In this document: positions 32,950 through 47,400 of the stretch, in pieces
Layout: the number at the start of each line of letters is the position of its first letter
How positions within the stretch are numbered: position 1 is the stretch's first letter
Assembly (NCBI GenBank): GCA_039881145.1
Contig: JAYKKI010000037.1
Coordinates: forward strand, 17,239,001 to 17,303,000
From: Druceiella hillmani
Lineage: Eukaryota > Arthropoda > Insecta > Lepidoptera > Hepialidae
Length of the DNA: 64,000 nt
Direction: 5' to 3'
The notes under the pieces: model-generated
Seen by the model: the letters and a program-made list of their open reading frames with translations, nothing else
Database searches by the model: none
What the model was told of the DNA's origin: nothing
Program-made: the position numbers and the translations under genes

Positions 32950-35900
32950 ATTCTTTAATCAGCTGAAATTCAATAAACCTTTGTAAGAAAAATGGAATAT
33001 TTAAATGAATATTATTTCTTGATAAATTTCAGTTGGGTGGCATGGAGAATGTGACTATTTGGTTTGCACCAGGTTCCACGGTGCTGTCGGTGAAAAATTT
33101 TGAAAATATAATATAAAAAAATTAATTTTAATCTTTTTTTTCTATTTTGAATAATTAGGTTTTATTTAGTCCTACACTATTTAATTCAGAGAAACAAATG
33201 CAGTAACGTTTGAAAGCTCTTTTGCTTTCTTCTTTATATTGGAAATTGGGAAGTTTTGATTGCTTTTATAATTAACAGTTGGTAAAGTAAGTTCGAAATA
33301 TTATATGAAGTGCAACATATAAAAAACTTGGGACGTTGGATGAAAGTTCGAATACCAGGAGAGATACAAGAGATTTGCTGAATGAAATGAAACGATTTTA
33401 TTTTTTTGCTACTTAGGCTATATTAAACAAGTACTTTTTAACATTAGTGATATTCAACATTATTTTTACACAAATGGGCTCAGTGTGCACAAATATGCTT
33501 ACAAAATAGGCACTTTGCAAACTATTACTTCAGAATAAATGAAGCAGTAGTTCCTGCTCTGATTCATTCAAAAGAATCGTGTGAAGGACTGGGTATATCT
33601 ACAGAACTTCGTCAATGAAAAATAAAGAAGAAAATCTTTGGCAACGGAATGCTGGCTTATCAATCACAATTAGTTAAGAAAAATAACGTTTTGATGTTTT
33701 AGATAAAGTGATTGTAATGACGAGAACGTCAAACTTTTAACTTTTAAAAAGAGCAAGGTTTGCCTAACTCTACCACGCTATTCTTTTATTGAATGCGTCA
33801 TCACTTGCCTGTGCGTGAATTCGTAATAGTTTTGCATGCGAATGTCGCTCTACATGGAACAAACCCATGGATATATAGTTATCACGAGAAAATTGTATAA
33901 CTCCCAACTACACGTTTATACATTTATTACCATAATAAACTGCTAATAAATAATTATTTAGAAATTCGTTCCAAAATAACTATTAAGATATTGCAGAGCT
34001 TATTGTGTCAAAAGAAAACACTATCCATGGTCGATAAAGGCTATCATCACTTGACTGAGGGTATGTGCATATTTACATTGGGCACGGGATATTATCGATA
34101 CTGGGCATAAGGATATAAGGTCGTGTACAATTTTAGCTCACTTTTCCGAAATAACACAAGTTACAAAAACCAAAAAGTATTTCAAGAAACCTGTCCTATT
34201 ATGAAAAATATAATCGTAACCATTTTCAAATATTGTTATAACTCTTGAAATATGTATCGAATAAATACACCATTGTGTTTAATAAGCATTAAGAAAATAT
34301 ACTTTCTTTAGTTAATTTTTTTATCAAGTCAAAATATTTTGTTTGTTTAACTGTTTTTGCTTTTGAAAGAAATACGTATGAATATACATATCTATTTACT
34401 TCGCTCTATCCATTTTACAGAACTAGAAATTTACGTAAAAATTCTTAAAAAATTTGATGTTTTCCTCTTGCGATTCAGAAGAGATTCCAGAAGCTTCATG
34501 ATTTGGCGAAGGAATATATTTCTCTTACACATGCTAAACCACTTGATATTGATCGATATAAAAACCTAAGCTGATGACACCAGCGAAGAGAAATTCAACT
34601 TCAAACAGGATAACAAAATAAACCATTTAATGCAAATTTGCTTAAATTAATAAACTTAATTTTGGAATTTAAAATCGACGCCACGATTATTGTAATCATA
34701 ATGCTTAAAATATTTGTTATAGCTGTTATAATTACTGCTAGCTGTGAAAAGAGTACTTCGGAACCATAATTCATTATGTATTACTTAAGACTTAAAATAA
34801 TCATGCTCAGGTCGAATAATTAAATTAAATCGTTAATTAAGCAGAACCTGACTAATTCTATCGTCATTCATAGTGCCATTAAAGATTACTCTAAAGAAAG
34901 CAAAGACAACATTTTAGTAAGACTATATTTATTTTATGAAAATGAATGTTTCATACCAAATTCAATCTCCCCATGGTGATAATTTTAGGGAGTTATTTAA
35001 CTATTCGAACAGTACCTTTCAAAAATATTATGTACGTACCTGAGCATACCTCATTTCGAAATGAACGATTAAAACACTGGGAAAATGAACGTGCTTGCCT
35101 TATTACAACTTAGACTTACTACATATTTTAGACTATTATACTATTCATAGCCATTTGTGTACGCTTTTGCAATGAAATAACGGGTGACTGAGAAAAGAGG
35201 ACATCGATGTAATTCGATGGTAGATGATAATAAATTCAAAGCCAGAAAAACTCCGCAAGAAAGTTAATTGTAAAATAAATAATTGTTGAAATGGAAAATT
35301 TATCTAATATCATTATTTCTCCACTATTGCTATTGTTTCTTAGTATGGATTATTGTAAAAAATGTACTTCTCTCTAGTTTTTCCCACTTTTTTACACCGA
35401 TTATTTCCATAACCTTTTCAAGTGACGATAGAATGTTGCGGATTCTTGACAAAATAACGTACAATTATTACGCCGAATAAATAGTTCTTGACTTCGACGT
35501 TGCTTGGCACTGTAGTGTTAAATCTGCCCCTTTATTAGGTGCACCCCTATTGCATAAATTGACGTGCAATAATTCTTGATGAATTCTCTCTTCCTTTTTT
35601 CCACTATTGTATTCCACACTTCCCATAATTAAATACATAAAGCAGAGTTTTGAAAAACTTAATAAAAATGTTATGAATGTCACAAGACCAAATTTATTTT
35701 CAATAAGTTCATATAGTTTATTTTTAACGTCCCCAAACTTTTAATAGTAGATTCATCGATTTAAAATAGGGGGCTACAAATTAGCACTTTGATAAAATTC
35801 TTTGGTATCTTAAATTGTTTGTAATAGTTGTTTAGTATTAATACTCAAGGAATTATCAAAAACGGTCAAGATTTGAAAAGTTATTATATTTAATCATTTG

Positions 35901-36170
35901 CACTTTTTGGTTTTGCAAAATTATTTTTTAACTTGAAGCAAACTTAATGTATTTGATCAATGTATTAAACTTTATATTATTTAATCGTTTGGTTTATTTT
36001 CGGTTATATAAACGCGATGAAAAATAACATCGCTTTAATTGACGCGGGATTCCTATATCTATCTTTTAAATATCTCACAAGTTCAACAACAGCTATGTAT
36101 TAATATACGTAAGATATACCTCTAGATATGTATGGAGTAAAAACATTTTAGGATAACGTTGTATGCCCAG
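32950..36170. other. AT-rich intergenic DNA, no gene recognised
   Basis: Only short chance-like frames (for example 34357-34569 and 35283-35480). No repeat family or RNA motif recognised. Confidence 0.5.
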
Positions 36171-36410
36171 ATCATAAACACCCGTTATTCAGGTACGACG
36201 CCAATATCGCTTTTCAGCCGACATCACTATGTTTGTGTGGGGCGGCGCTCGCTGAAGCGTACCCGTATGTCTGCCCAACGCGATCGCTTAACGTCGTCAC
36301 GTCTACGTTGTTGAATGTGGGTGCGGCGAATTTCAATCAAGTTTTAGGAAAGCAAAAACGATAGAGTTATGCGCGGAGCGTTGCTAAAAGCGAAAAGAAC
36401 ATGGTAACTT
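36171..36410. other. CpG-containing GC-richer patch of unknown nature
   Basis: Unlike its surroundings, this stretch has many CpG dinucleotides and segments such as 'ggggcggcgctcgctgaagc' and 'cccaacgcgatcgcttaacg'. No open frame or known family was recognised. A second such patch is at about 36870-36955, and an 8-bp perfect hairpin (gcaacgca/tgcgttgc, 36694-36713) lies between them. It could be a decayed GC-rich transposon. Confidence 0.45.
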
Positions 36411-37216
36411 TCTGTGTGTGTTGGTTACTGTAATAAAAGGAAAGGAGTATATCTGATATACATCAATAAAATCAAATAATTAATTTATGCGTTATTTAAT
36501 TATTAATGTTGATTACGTTTGGCAGTAATATTAGAAATTCAAGCGGTCATAGAAATTAATCATTATAGGTGATATGCTAGCTTTTCTCAAATTGTCTAAT
36601 ATTTTGAAAGCAAGTTGTTCTTTATATAAAGTAAATCTTTACAAGCAGCATGATAAAAACGCATGTGCATTTTATTATAAAATTATAGCTTTAGCAACGC
36701 ATTAGTGCGTTGCGCTACACTCATTTGTAGCAAAACTTTAGTAGTTTGGACAGAATCCTATTTAAAAAAAATGTATTAAATGCAAGCTATATTTGTGCAA
36801 TTACTGTTCCGTGCCCTCAGCCCCCTATTTAAATATTATCAGTATTAAACTTCGACTATTGGCTTAAAAGACGAACATCTGCCGCGCTACCGGCCACCGA
36901 CAACACCAATGGCATGTCACATCGCGTGTGCGCAGAGCTGACTGGAAAGCTAGTAAGGTTAAAGAACAGTTTTTTCTTTACATTTTGAGAAATATTTTTT
37001 ATCGAAAAGCTTTTCTTTAAAATCAATGGTTCAACAATTATGAGGAAACAAACAATAAAATATTTTATGACAATTATTCAAGCAATAATTGATCCTGATA
37101 ACTTTCGTTCAATTTATATATCATTCTCAATGATCGTTAATTTTGTTGAAATTGTTTTAGCGATCTTTTTAGTGACAAGGGCAGAAATTTTTTGGTATTT
37201 TTTAAAAATACCAAAT

Positions 37217-37231
37217 ATTTATATATATATA

Positions 37232-37298
<67 letters not shown>

Positions 37299-37313
37299 TA
37301 AACACACATATAT
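37217..37313. repeat. (TA)n microsatellite
   Basis: Alternating TA with a few interruptions and a short 'acacac' end. The 130-codon frame spanning it (37040-37432) is a repeat artefact. Confidence 0.95.
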
Positions 37314-37540
37314 ATAAACTAGTGGGAAGTTTTCGAAACTTTTCGACGTCGAAAAGCTCCATTAGACTTAACATAAAAAAACTTGAACACTTTAATATAA
37401 TGATCTCAAGTTTTTTCTCATTCTATACTTAATAAGTTATTATTTATTAAAATACTAACAAAAAATATGTCTTTGGTGAAATTACTCCACATACTTTATT
37501 CATAAACAAAACATCGATATAAAGCGGGACTTAAAAAAAC

Positions 37541-37975
37541 TGATGATGAAATCTTAATTTATTATTGACCACGTATTACTTTAAATCATGTATCACTCTG
37601 CCCGTCATGTCGACAAACATTTTACCTTTCACCATTTATAATAATATTTAAGGCAAGGAAATTCGAGGAGTTCTATTTCTTGCTTAGACAATAGTGAAGT
37701 AATCTTATTTTATTTTTGACGACGTATTACTTTACAACAAGTATCACTTTGTCCGTCATGTCGACAAACATTTTGCCCATCACCATTTATAATAATGTTT
37801 AAGAAAAGGGAATTCGAGGATTTCTATTTCTGGCTTAGAAACTAGTGAAGTAATCTTCATTTATTTTTGATCACGTATTACTTTACAACATGTACAACTT
37901 GTATAACTCTGCCCGTCATGTCGACAAACGTTTTGCTCATTTATAATAATATTTAAGGCAAGATTAGTGAAGGTA
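37541..37975. repeat. 151-bp tandem repeat, about 2.7 copies
   Basis: The landmark 'acgtattactttaca' or a close variant occurs at 37571, 37722 and 37873, an exact spacing of 151 bases each time. Each is followed by 'cccgtcatgtcgacaaac' or a one-base variant. Units one and two also share 'accatttataataat' and 'gaattcgagg' stretches. The third unit has a deletion and ends near 37975. The period is not a multiple of three, so this is not a coding repeat. Confidence 0.88.
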
Positions 37976-37979
37976 TTTG

Positions 37980-40900
37980 TTTCAACTTCTTCAGTCAGGT
38001 ATTTTTTTAAATATAAATTCACTTTTATAACACCTTCAAGAGAGTAACCGTACCGGTGATGCCACAAGCCATAAAAGTAAAAGATACATATGTTAATTAT
38101 TAAAACACAGTGATCCGAGTAATGTTCAGATTGCATTTCAGATCCTCGCCGTGGTTGCCGGTAAAGTAAGTCTTGTGAAGCCGGGGTTCATTATCCTTGG
38201 TAACTCGGTAATAGAAGTAATACATTTCTGCATATTCACTTAGCAAATAATACCTCGTTCTTCCAAATAACGCAAATTCATATCCCGATGCAAAACGAAG
38301 TCCAATAAACAATCGTAAGTGCAGTCGAAGTCATTAAGCAAATATTGAAAGTCACTAAGCAAAGTAAATGTAATTAAAATGCAAAAACAGAATTAGAGGA
38401 CTAGCAGTAAATACGTAAGTGTAGAAAACTAATGAGTTTTATAGCGCATACTTATTTACTTTGATGGTAATGTACTACCTGTCTCGCTCACTCTCGTTAG
38501 ACGCTATTATAATGAGCGAAATAGCACTAATTTTACCTGTATTTTTGTAATTTAATGTCAAATAATAACTTCAAAGTCCTTAGACTCATTTATGTTATAA
38601 AATTTATCAAAAAAGTTTATGGCGCTTACAGTCACGACTTGGCTCTTAGTTGTCTACTCTCGTTTCTACCATAAAATCAATAATAAGGAATTAGATCTTT
38701 GATGTGTAAACATAATGACTGTTGATAACCTATACTTAAGCTTAAAAATCTTGTTGGTAATGTGTACTAAAAAATAAAAAAATAATGAAAAAATATGTAT
38801 CACTATGATAAATTAAGAGAAACATATTATATGCCAGTCCATCCAAAGTTCAGGAAACGAAAGTTGTTTATGGTAAAAAAATAATACAGAATAGAAGAAG
38901 AAAAGATAAAAAAAGTGTTGTGTTAAATAATAAAAGAGGTATAATAAGGCAGATCTTACACAAGTTTTGAGATTTCTTTCATAAATAGCTTGTTATAGAT
39001 TTTAAGTCATAAAGGCAATTTTATCTTATTCAAAACTAAAATGTTAGATGATAATAAGTCTACGTGCTTTCCGCAGAATAATTTTTAAAAAAGTTTAAAA
39101 TATTTTCAAAATATGTCGACAATACAGCCACAAAAGTCTCGCCGAGTCTTACATGTTGCACCACATTGGACCTGGAATAGACATGTTATCAAAAAACGTG
39201 CTTGTCGCTATTACGTAGCATGCTGTTTGCAGCGTGCATACCAGGTGTATAAATTTGATAATAATCTAACATAACCTGTGGTATCATTTCTTGACCATAC
39301 ACCTTTTGCATTATGCTTATAGCAAACCAAAATACAATATATTTGAACATTTTATCCAAAACTTAATTTTCACCAGAATCTTGTTATTTACGTCCGGCAC
39401 ACGTCCAGTAAAGCAAAGGTTAAATTACCATTACACAGTAACTGCGTTTATACTCGTGTCTGAGTAAATGCCCCTCCACCCTCACCACTTACCGTATGTT
39501 AAAGAGCAAGGAAAAACAAACCATCGTACAATGAAATAGGTGCTTTTTCACAATCTTGCTCTTTTTGTAATCATGTACTTATAGCTTGCTACTAGGCAAA
39601 TGACACATTTGCCCGAAAGTAACAAGATGTCAAGCTGCTAAGTAGCATGTATATTCCAAGTCTGTTCCGCCTTAGCTTCCACTTTAGTTTTATTCCACCC
39701 ATGCAAAGCACGTATACCATACTATAAGCTTATGAATATTTACGTGCGTATAAGAGCCGGTCAATTCATTACAAACTTACATATTTACATATTATTTAAG
39801 TTTCAAAACTTTTAAAATCATTCATGTTAGATATTAATACCAAAAAGAAAATCACATGGAACCCACTTACAATTTAAAATTGGAACTATTTTTAAACCTA
39901 ATTGCCTTAGATATTGCCGCATTTTGTAAGAACAGTGATATACACGTCATAATATATAACGTTTAAAAATTATTACCATTTGCAATAGTCAGTTTATTGA
40001 TATTATTGCAACAAGAATTACTATATTTTTGTAGATATCCATTTTATAAATTATGTCATTGTATTTACGGTGCTTCGTATTGAAACAATTATAATTTCGT
40101 CATGTCCTTACTGTTTCAACGATTTTAGATCTATAAAAATATAAAGAGGAGGCAACATTTTTCCCTCTCCCCATAACGTAGGATATCATTGGGTTTTTTA
40201 AAATTCTATTCCATTACTGAGATTACATTTTTCATTTCTTTTATTTTAAATTTCGAATATAAATCTTCAAAGCTACGTGCAATTGGCCCCCTAACTCGAC
40301 ATATTTTTTTCAAACCGCATGTTTGCATAATCTGAAAAAATCAATTTCGTTAGAATTTTGGTTAATTTCTATCAACAATTCCAACAATATAAAGTATATA
40401 GATAACAACGGGACACCATTTTGTTTGAATTCCGACACGAATTTGATATTAAAATTTTGTGAAGAAAAAATTTAACGTGTCAACTTCGACGCGCGACAGG
40501 AGTTTACTTCTTAAATAGATTGTCTTGGAATGTATGAAATAGGTAGCATGTAATATCAATATCATTAAATGTAAATGGAAAATTCTTTAATAAAAAATGC
40601 TAACAAAATAATTATATTAAAGTGAAACTCGAATGAACGAGATCAAATTAATATAACAAAAATAAATACATTTAGTAACGTCAGACAAAGAAGTTAAAAT
40701 TAGAAGAATTTTAAATTTTGTAGGATAGAAGACACCAAATATTCACTCATAATGACATTTAATGATTACAAGTTAATATAAGCTAACGATAGCAAACTAT
40801 GTATGTCACACTCCGTCGTTGGGATTACGCCGACGATTCACACTGCGTCATTGCGATTACGCCATAAGAAAATGCCAAATGAACATATTGACATCTTACT

Positions 40901-43079
40901 TTAAAGATGCGCAGAAATGTTGTGCTGAGAGGCCACCTAACGGTTACACTTTTTTTTACGTTCTGAACTTTGTACAATCAGTACCTGACGGTTACACTTT
41001 TTTAACGCTTTGAACTTCGTACGCTCCGAACTTTTGATTGTAAACCTCATAAGACTCCACACTGGGCGCTATATATGAAGATCGATTTTTAACGAGAAAA
41101 TTCCAAAAAATTTATGTTTTATGTGCCTATTTTCAAAAATAAAAAGAAAAGTGTTAGGTATGGGTAGAAAGCACATTACAAGGGTATGCGCAAATTTTGA
41201 CAATTTTTATATATCTTACAGGTACATCCTTCACACGCATAAAAACACTTAAAACTTGTTTTTTTTTAATTTTGATTTTAGCAATTTTAGAATTTCATTA
41301 GTAGGCGTCGAACAATTTTAGGTGAATTGTAGGAGACTAAATGTATAGAAAAAATTAACATCTTTACTTAGTTCTTAATGCTATTATAGAAAAAAATACA
41401 CTAATTATGAGAGTACAAAAGAGTTTCAAATAAAAAAAATCATAGTCCTCTTAACAAAAAAGAGCGCAAAATTCTTCTGCAAAATGTCTGAGAAAAGTTT
41501 TTATGGCAAGTTTTACAATAATCAAGTTCTTTCAATAGAAAGCGAGAGATCAGTGGGAGACTACAAAATAAAATATTTAACTCATAATTAATGTAGAAAT
41601 ATAGGGAAAACATTCTCAAAGCGTGAAGCTAAGATTTATTTAGCTCCAAATGTCTAAATTTGCTTCTAAATTACTTTGCAGTTAGGAAGTTTATAGGAAG
41701 TGATCTACATTAATTCATATATACTTACTCGTTAAAAATAAGGATTAAAGACAATTCCATCTATAACTAATGGTAATGTCAGCCCAAGTTTCCAATTTCT
41801 TTCAAAAGTTTTCGAATCCGTGTTTTATGTTGCTATTCAGTTTATTATAAATTTATTCAGGAATCCGTTTAACAATGTTGTCCTGTCAATAATATTTATA
41901 TTTATATATCAGTATGTAATTATAATAATTTCTGTAGATTAACTGTTGTGTACTACATAGTTTTAGAAATATTAGGAGATATAAGATAGAAGTTAAAGAC
42001 CTGGTTCGTTTCACATTGTGATGGCTAAAATTAGTTTCAGATTAGGTGAAACAAAATTAGTTTCAGGTTACGTAAAAACAAAAATATTGTATTTTTATTA
42101 AGGAACAAAAGTCACATTTTGTTTACACACGAAGACGGAGAGAATGTAGGTGCAAGATTGGGAAAGAGTAGTTTTTAAATGATTTTTTTAAAAAATCCCT
42201 TTTATTTTTAAAGTGTTTTTCAGAGTATTGGAAAAACCATATTTTGAACCATAAATTGTTACTGGCTTTAGGATATTTCTGAATTATATATTAAAAACTT
42301 GAATATTCAAGTCTATGAAAATTTTTTATCAAATTAAATTTCGAGTAATTACAATAGTTTATCCTTTAATATGAAATGTGACGTTAAAGAGATTGAGTCC
42401 TATGTTAGAAATACATTTACCTTTATTACATATTACGCAGAGTTTTACTTATATGCTGACAATAAAAGAAAATTGTTTTTGTTATTTTGGGGTTCATAAA
42501 CGAAGATAAATATTTTACTCATTATAAAATAATTATACTGAGTTTAGTTACCAAAACAAAACGCTGATGTTTCACGCAGTTCATATTAAAAACTATTTAA
42601 TCTTCAATATTTTGTACTGTGGTGTATGCGGGATAATGTTCATTTAATGGTGGACGATTCTCATTTTTCGAGTTTCAGAGTAAAAATTAATAATGAAAAT
42701 TATCATAACAACTTTTTTGTCCACTATTTCCCAGTGTAAAATATCAATTAGAGGAATAAATTCATGATACTGGAGATAATTTAAAATTGTCAAAAAAATT
42801 GGAAATTTGTTTGCTCTTTGCTCAAATAGCTTGTTTCAGCGATATCATGCACAATAGAAAAATAAATCAGAGTTTTTGATATTAGAGACATCAATATATT
42901 GATTTCTGGGTCTTTTGGGTGGATAAATATAAAATGTACGGTGCGTAGTTTAAGGGATATAGATTGGTAGTGGAATGAACAAAATCAAATGGCTTATACA
43001 ACGGATATTTATTACACAAATATTTTTTGAATATATGCACATAGTGACTATATATAAAAAGTTTATAATATAAGCCTCT
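37980..43079. other. AT-rich intergenic DNA, no gene recognised
   Basis: Short frames only. A small patch at 40800-41030 repeats 'cggttacactttttt' at about 40939 and 40989. Nothing else was recognised. Confidence 0.5.
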
Positions 43080-43700
43080 TCTTTATTGAATTTAATTCAT
43101 ACAGATGTGTAAAGTCCGACATGTATTACAGATACTGGTTACTCCTGCTTATAGGAGGCACCCAATTGTTTTGGCACATGTTTCAGCAACTGCGGCAGAA
43201 CGTGAGATTAGCAGTATCTTAGCTAGGGAATACGCTCTCCAAAAATCAGACCAGGGGTAGTCATGGCCTTTAAAAACTTCTGAAAATTGAATTCATTGCA
43301 TGCGCCATACTTATCACGGTATAACTTGTCCATAAAAATATTGTTTTAAAGTGCCTTGATGAAAACTCCCATTGCCTAAGTTACGGGCAACTTACTCCGT
43401 TACCTGCGGGCCCAACCTCAGGCTGTTGTCCTATGGTTATTACGAAAGGTGCTTATTAATGAAAGGTTTTTCGGTCTCCGTCGGGACTGTACTATACCTA
43501 CGACTTGACAGGAATAATTGTAGGCAGGGATAACTCGTTTAGCCCTGCTACAATTTCTGCATCTGCCTCAATTTGTCCAACAAATCTCCGGAATCGTAGA
43601 ATTTTAATTCCTCGATCTTCCCTCTTATTCTTTGGCCACATTCCACTCTTTCTTGCGTGGTGGTCCATCGACGAGGATGGAGGTCATAACTGAAAAAGTG
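43080..43700. other. GC-richer block of unknown nature
   Basis: Base composition is visibly less AT-biased than in the flanks, notably 43380-43680, and a 62-codon frame (43505-43693) exists on the plus strand. The minus strand also reads open for about 60 codons, with charged residues. No domain was recognised in any frame. It may be an old exon or a decayed transposon. Confidence 0.4.
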
Positions 43701-46180
43701 AGAAATTTTCACAAATTGTTTAAATTTATCTACTACAACTTTTGATGGGCACGCACTTGGGTATTTTTATTTACTTTATAGAAACCTATGAGCTGAATCA
43801 AACGCACTAAGAGCCTATGCGCGTATGTGTCTATTCTTAGCTCAAATTGTAACACATGTAAAGCGTCACAGAACCATGCGGTTGACGTGTAACATTATCT
43901 TGAGTAATGGCTTTTTTGTTCTGTAGAAACATAAAGTAAACAAAACTCACATTATATATACTATGCTAAAAAGATGATATGTTTTCATTACATATAGTTT
44001 TAATTTGTGTTTACCCTTACCAACATAAAAGATGTTTGGAGTCAACAATTGATCTTCACGCACGCACTGTTCAATAACTTGCTATTGCATTTTTTCCAAG
44101 TCTATTGATTAAACTTAGGTCTTCTCATGCTGTTCTTTGAACATCGCTTATTATTATTATTGTGAGACTCGTGATTTTATATAATACCTATAATATTAAA
44201 ATCCCATGCATAATCAAAATCAATCTATGTACAATACTAAAGTCTCGTACCTAAATCTAACCGGTATTTATTTCAAAAGCCGTCCTAAATTCCTATAAAA
44301 CGATAGTACATTCTATTATACGAATGCTATAAAATATCATCATTGTGTACAAACACTGTCAAGTCACCCGTTAAAGCTTTCCTTTCCAGATGTATGTAAA
44401 GCAACAAAACCGCATAAAACCTCTCACAATGACGACAGATAGCAGATTCTACTTGCGCATATCCAGCAAGTTATGAGGGTAACATTTATTACTGCGTTTC
44501 GTCGCATATAAGGGGAAATATACATTTTTACGACTTTGTCCGAATGTGCGTGCAAATATGTTGTGAAGTTCCCCAGCCTTTTTTTTCATTTTTGTTCAAT
44601 GCCCTGAGAAAAATAAATTAGATTTTCATGTGTTTCTTATATAGTGTTATGTTCAATATAATATTTTGTTAATTAAAGAAATAGTTTTGAGGATATTGTT
44701 TGAGGATTATAAATTATGTGTCGAATCGCTTCTAAATATAAAAATAGATACCATTTTGGACTCCCATAGCTAAATGGTGAAAACTGAACCCTTTCAACTT
44801 TAAGTACGTCCATATTTTCATAACTTTTTCAATTCAAGATCGAGATATTATTAAATTAATATATAAAATAATTCAAGAAATTGTTAAACTTTAAAAAAGG
44901 AATAGTTGAAATTCGTGTACCTATTTATTAATTTTTTTTCCTTTATATATGTTAAAAAAGATTGAAAGTGGTAAAATAGTACACGTATTTAATTTTATGA
45001 AGTGCACTAAAACTAGCGTTAAACTTGAGAATTAAAAATATGTATGTCGGCAATAACATCGAGGTAACAAGTGCCTTAGAAAATACAATCGATAATATTA
45101 AATACTTTTTCCCACATGGTATCGGCTCCACCTTATATTGTCTCTAAACAATTCGCCCAACTTACTTCTACTCATAAATTTTAACCACAAATATTAAAAA
45201 ATAATAATATAATAATATAATCGTACTCAATTAGTATTTCCATGCTTAATTAAATACGTCAATATGCATTAATAAATTTAAGGGTCGTAATCAAGTAAAT
45301 TATTTAATATACTTATAAAACATATTGAGCAATATATTTGCGTTGTGGAAGATAACATAAGTATTTAATTTAGTCGTCAATTTAATTAAACTAAAACAAA
45401 TTTTGATCGAAATTATTTCAGGTTAAAATTAATTATTTTTCTATGTTAGACCATAATAAGTATCAACAGTCATTATAATTTGAAGTACAATTTCATTTGA
45501 TATACTTGTAGACCTTAATTTCGGCGAGAAAATAGATTTTAATAGAATCGTGAATATATCGCATATCCGGTGAAACGATGTATTCAGTCTAAAAGAATAA
45601 AAACATTAGTTATACGAGCATAAATTATGTCCGGTGCAGTAAGGTTGCAAATTTATTTTTAGTGATGTCAGTCAATTAGTTTAAAACAAAGGAATTAAAA
45701 ATGTACGTTGCTGAATCAATTTTGGAATATTTAAGCGCCGTGTTTTGGAAGGAAATTGTTTTAAGTACTTGTGTTTTGTTAAACCAGATGTGCGATATAT
45801 GAACATACTAAGTACATATATTTATCTAAAGAATTACGAATATAGAAAAATAATTAAAATATTCCGAATCATTTGATAACTACGTTCAAACTTGACCACA
45901 CTTGTGCTATTTTGGGTTTAAGTTGGATGCTATGATGATTAAGACGGGAGTTTTTAAAATCAGATCAATCAAGATCACCTAAATTATTAGAATGTTTTCT
46001 CCATTACACAAACGATAATATCATGAACGTCCTTAAGTTAATTAATATCTGTTAAACAAGTGTAGAAGTCGCTATACTTTGGTTCCGTAAACACTTAACG
46101 ACAAATAAACATGTAAGGGTACATAGTTTTTATAATATTAAAATATGTTCAAACATTAACATTTTTAATCATAAATTAAA
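43701..46180. other. AT-rich intergenic DNA, no gene recognised
   Basis: No open frame, repeat family or RNA motif recognised. Confidence 0.5.
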
Positions 46181-46184
46181 TATA

Positions 46185-46995
46185 TCACTTAGTATAAATC
46201 TGAAAGCCGTACAAATATCCCAAAATTTTGACGAAAATTATGATAGAAAAATTACTATAATTACCTGAAAACTTTGAATTGACTGCCGGTCCCCCTGATT
46301 TCCGTTGGTCGTAAAAATATGTGATCTTATAATTCCCAAAACTAGTCATAGTCAATTTTGATTGAAGTGTTTTGGAGATTGTTGGGTAATGTATTTTCAT
46401 GGATATTTTCAACGATATCTCTGAAATTCTCTTACATATAATTCTGAAAAAATTGTTTTAGTTTCTTTTAAATTTATCTGTCAGAAAATACATGAAACAT
46501 TTTTTTTATAATAACTTTGTTTGTCTTTCTGAAATTACTAAATTAACATTTCTCAGAATTCATTTCTAATATAAATGCGAACTACCATGTTTTGTCACGA
46601 AATTACTAGATTCTACATCATATAATTTTGAAGAAAACTGGAGTGTTCATTTTCAACGACGTTTCCGAAACAATCTTACAAAAAATTTGGATATATTTAG
46701 TTTCATCAGAATCATTGAAATTTTTCCTTTCAATTGATATCACACACGACTGGGAAATAAAAAAGAAATAAAAAAACAAGTTTACGTTTTTTGTCCTCTC
46801 CAAAATTTCTATACGAGTATTTTTGATTGTTTACTTTTGACCACTGCATGAATGACGTATTCATTTACATTTCGATTCTATTAAGGAAATACATATGATT
46901 CACTAATTTTGTAAGGTCTTTTTTTCTAAAACGAGTTACAAAATTAAAGATACGATATTTATTGCATTGGTTTAAGATTTAGTGAAACTCTTAAG
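46185..46995. repeat. Degenerate interspersed repeats
   Basis: The phrase 'ttttcaacgatatctctgaa' near 46406 returns in altered form near 46649, within weakly similar context. The segment about 46845-46995, with 'cgtattcattt', 'ctattaaggaaat' and 'atttagtgaaactcttaagt', is matched by a diverged copy at about 48988-49145. These are old non-coding repeats; the family is not identified. Confidence 0.5.
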
Positions 46996-47150
<155 letters not shown>

Positions 47151-47284
47151 AAGTGCACACGCACGCACTACACTAATACAGGAAAAAAAAATAATTAGAT
47201 TAGGTTATTTGTCTCCTTTTTTTATATTGAAATGTGTCAGTTGCTCCATAACTCTATCAAATTTTAAAATTGTACATCAAACGG

Positions 47285-47400
47285 TTTCCCAGAAAAACGA
47301 CTAAGATATGCGGACAGACGTATAAACAGACCGACAGACACGTGAGTAGCCTTTTTAAGGACCCATTTTTTTTTAGGATACGCAACCCTAAAAATGAGAG
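47285..47400. repeat. Degenerate insect interspersed repeat edge
   Basis: A GACA-rich stretch ('gcggacagacg', 'gaccgacagacacg') is followed by 'cctttttaaggacccatttt' and 'aaccctaaaaatgag'. I associate this layout with abundant short repeats of moth and butterfly genomes that end in 'ggaaccctaaaaa'. The similarity is partial. Confidence 0.45.

Noticed and set aside
37861..38136. 91-codon minus-strand frame with a Cys-rich end
   Set aside because: The Cys-rich part falls in the 151-bp tandem repeat, whose period breaks the frame in the other units, so it is unlikely to be a gene.
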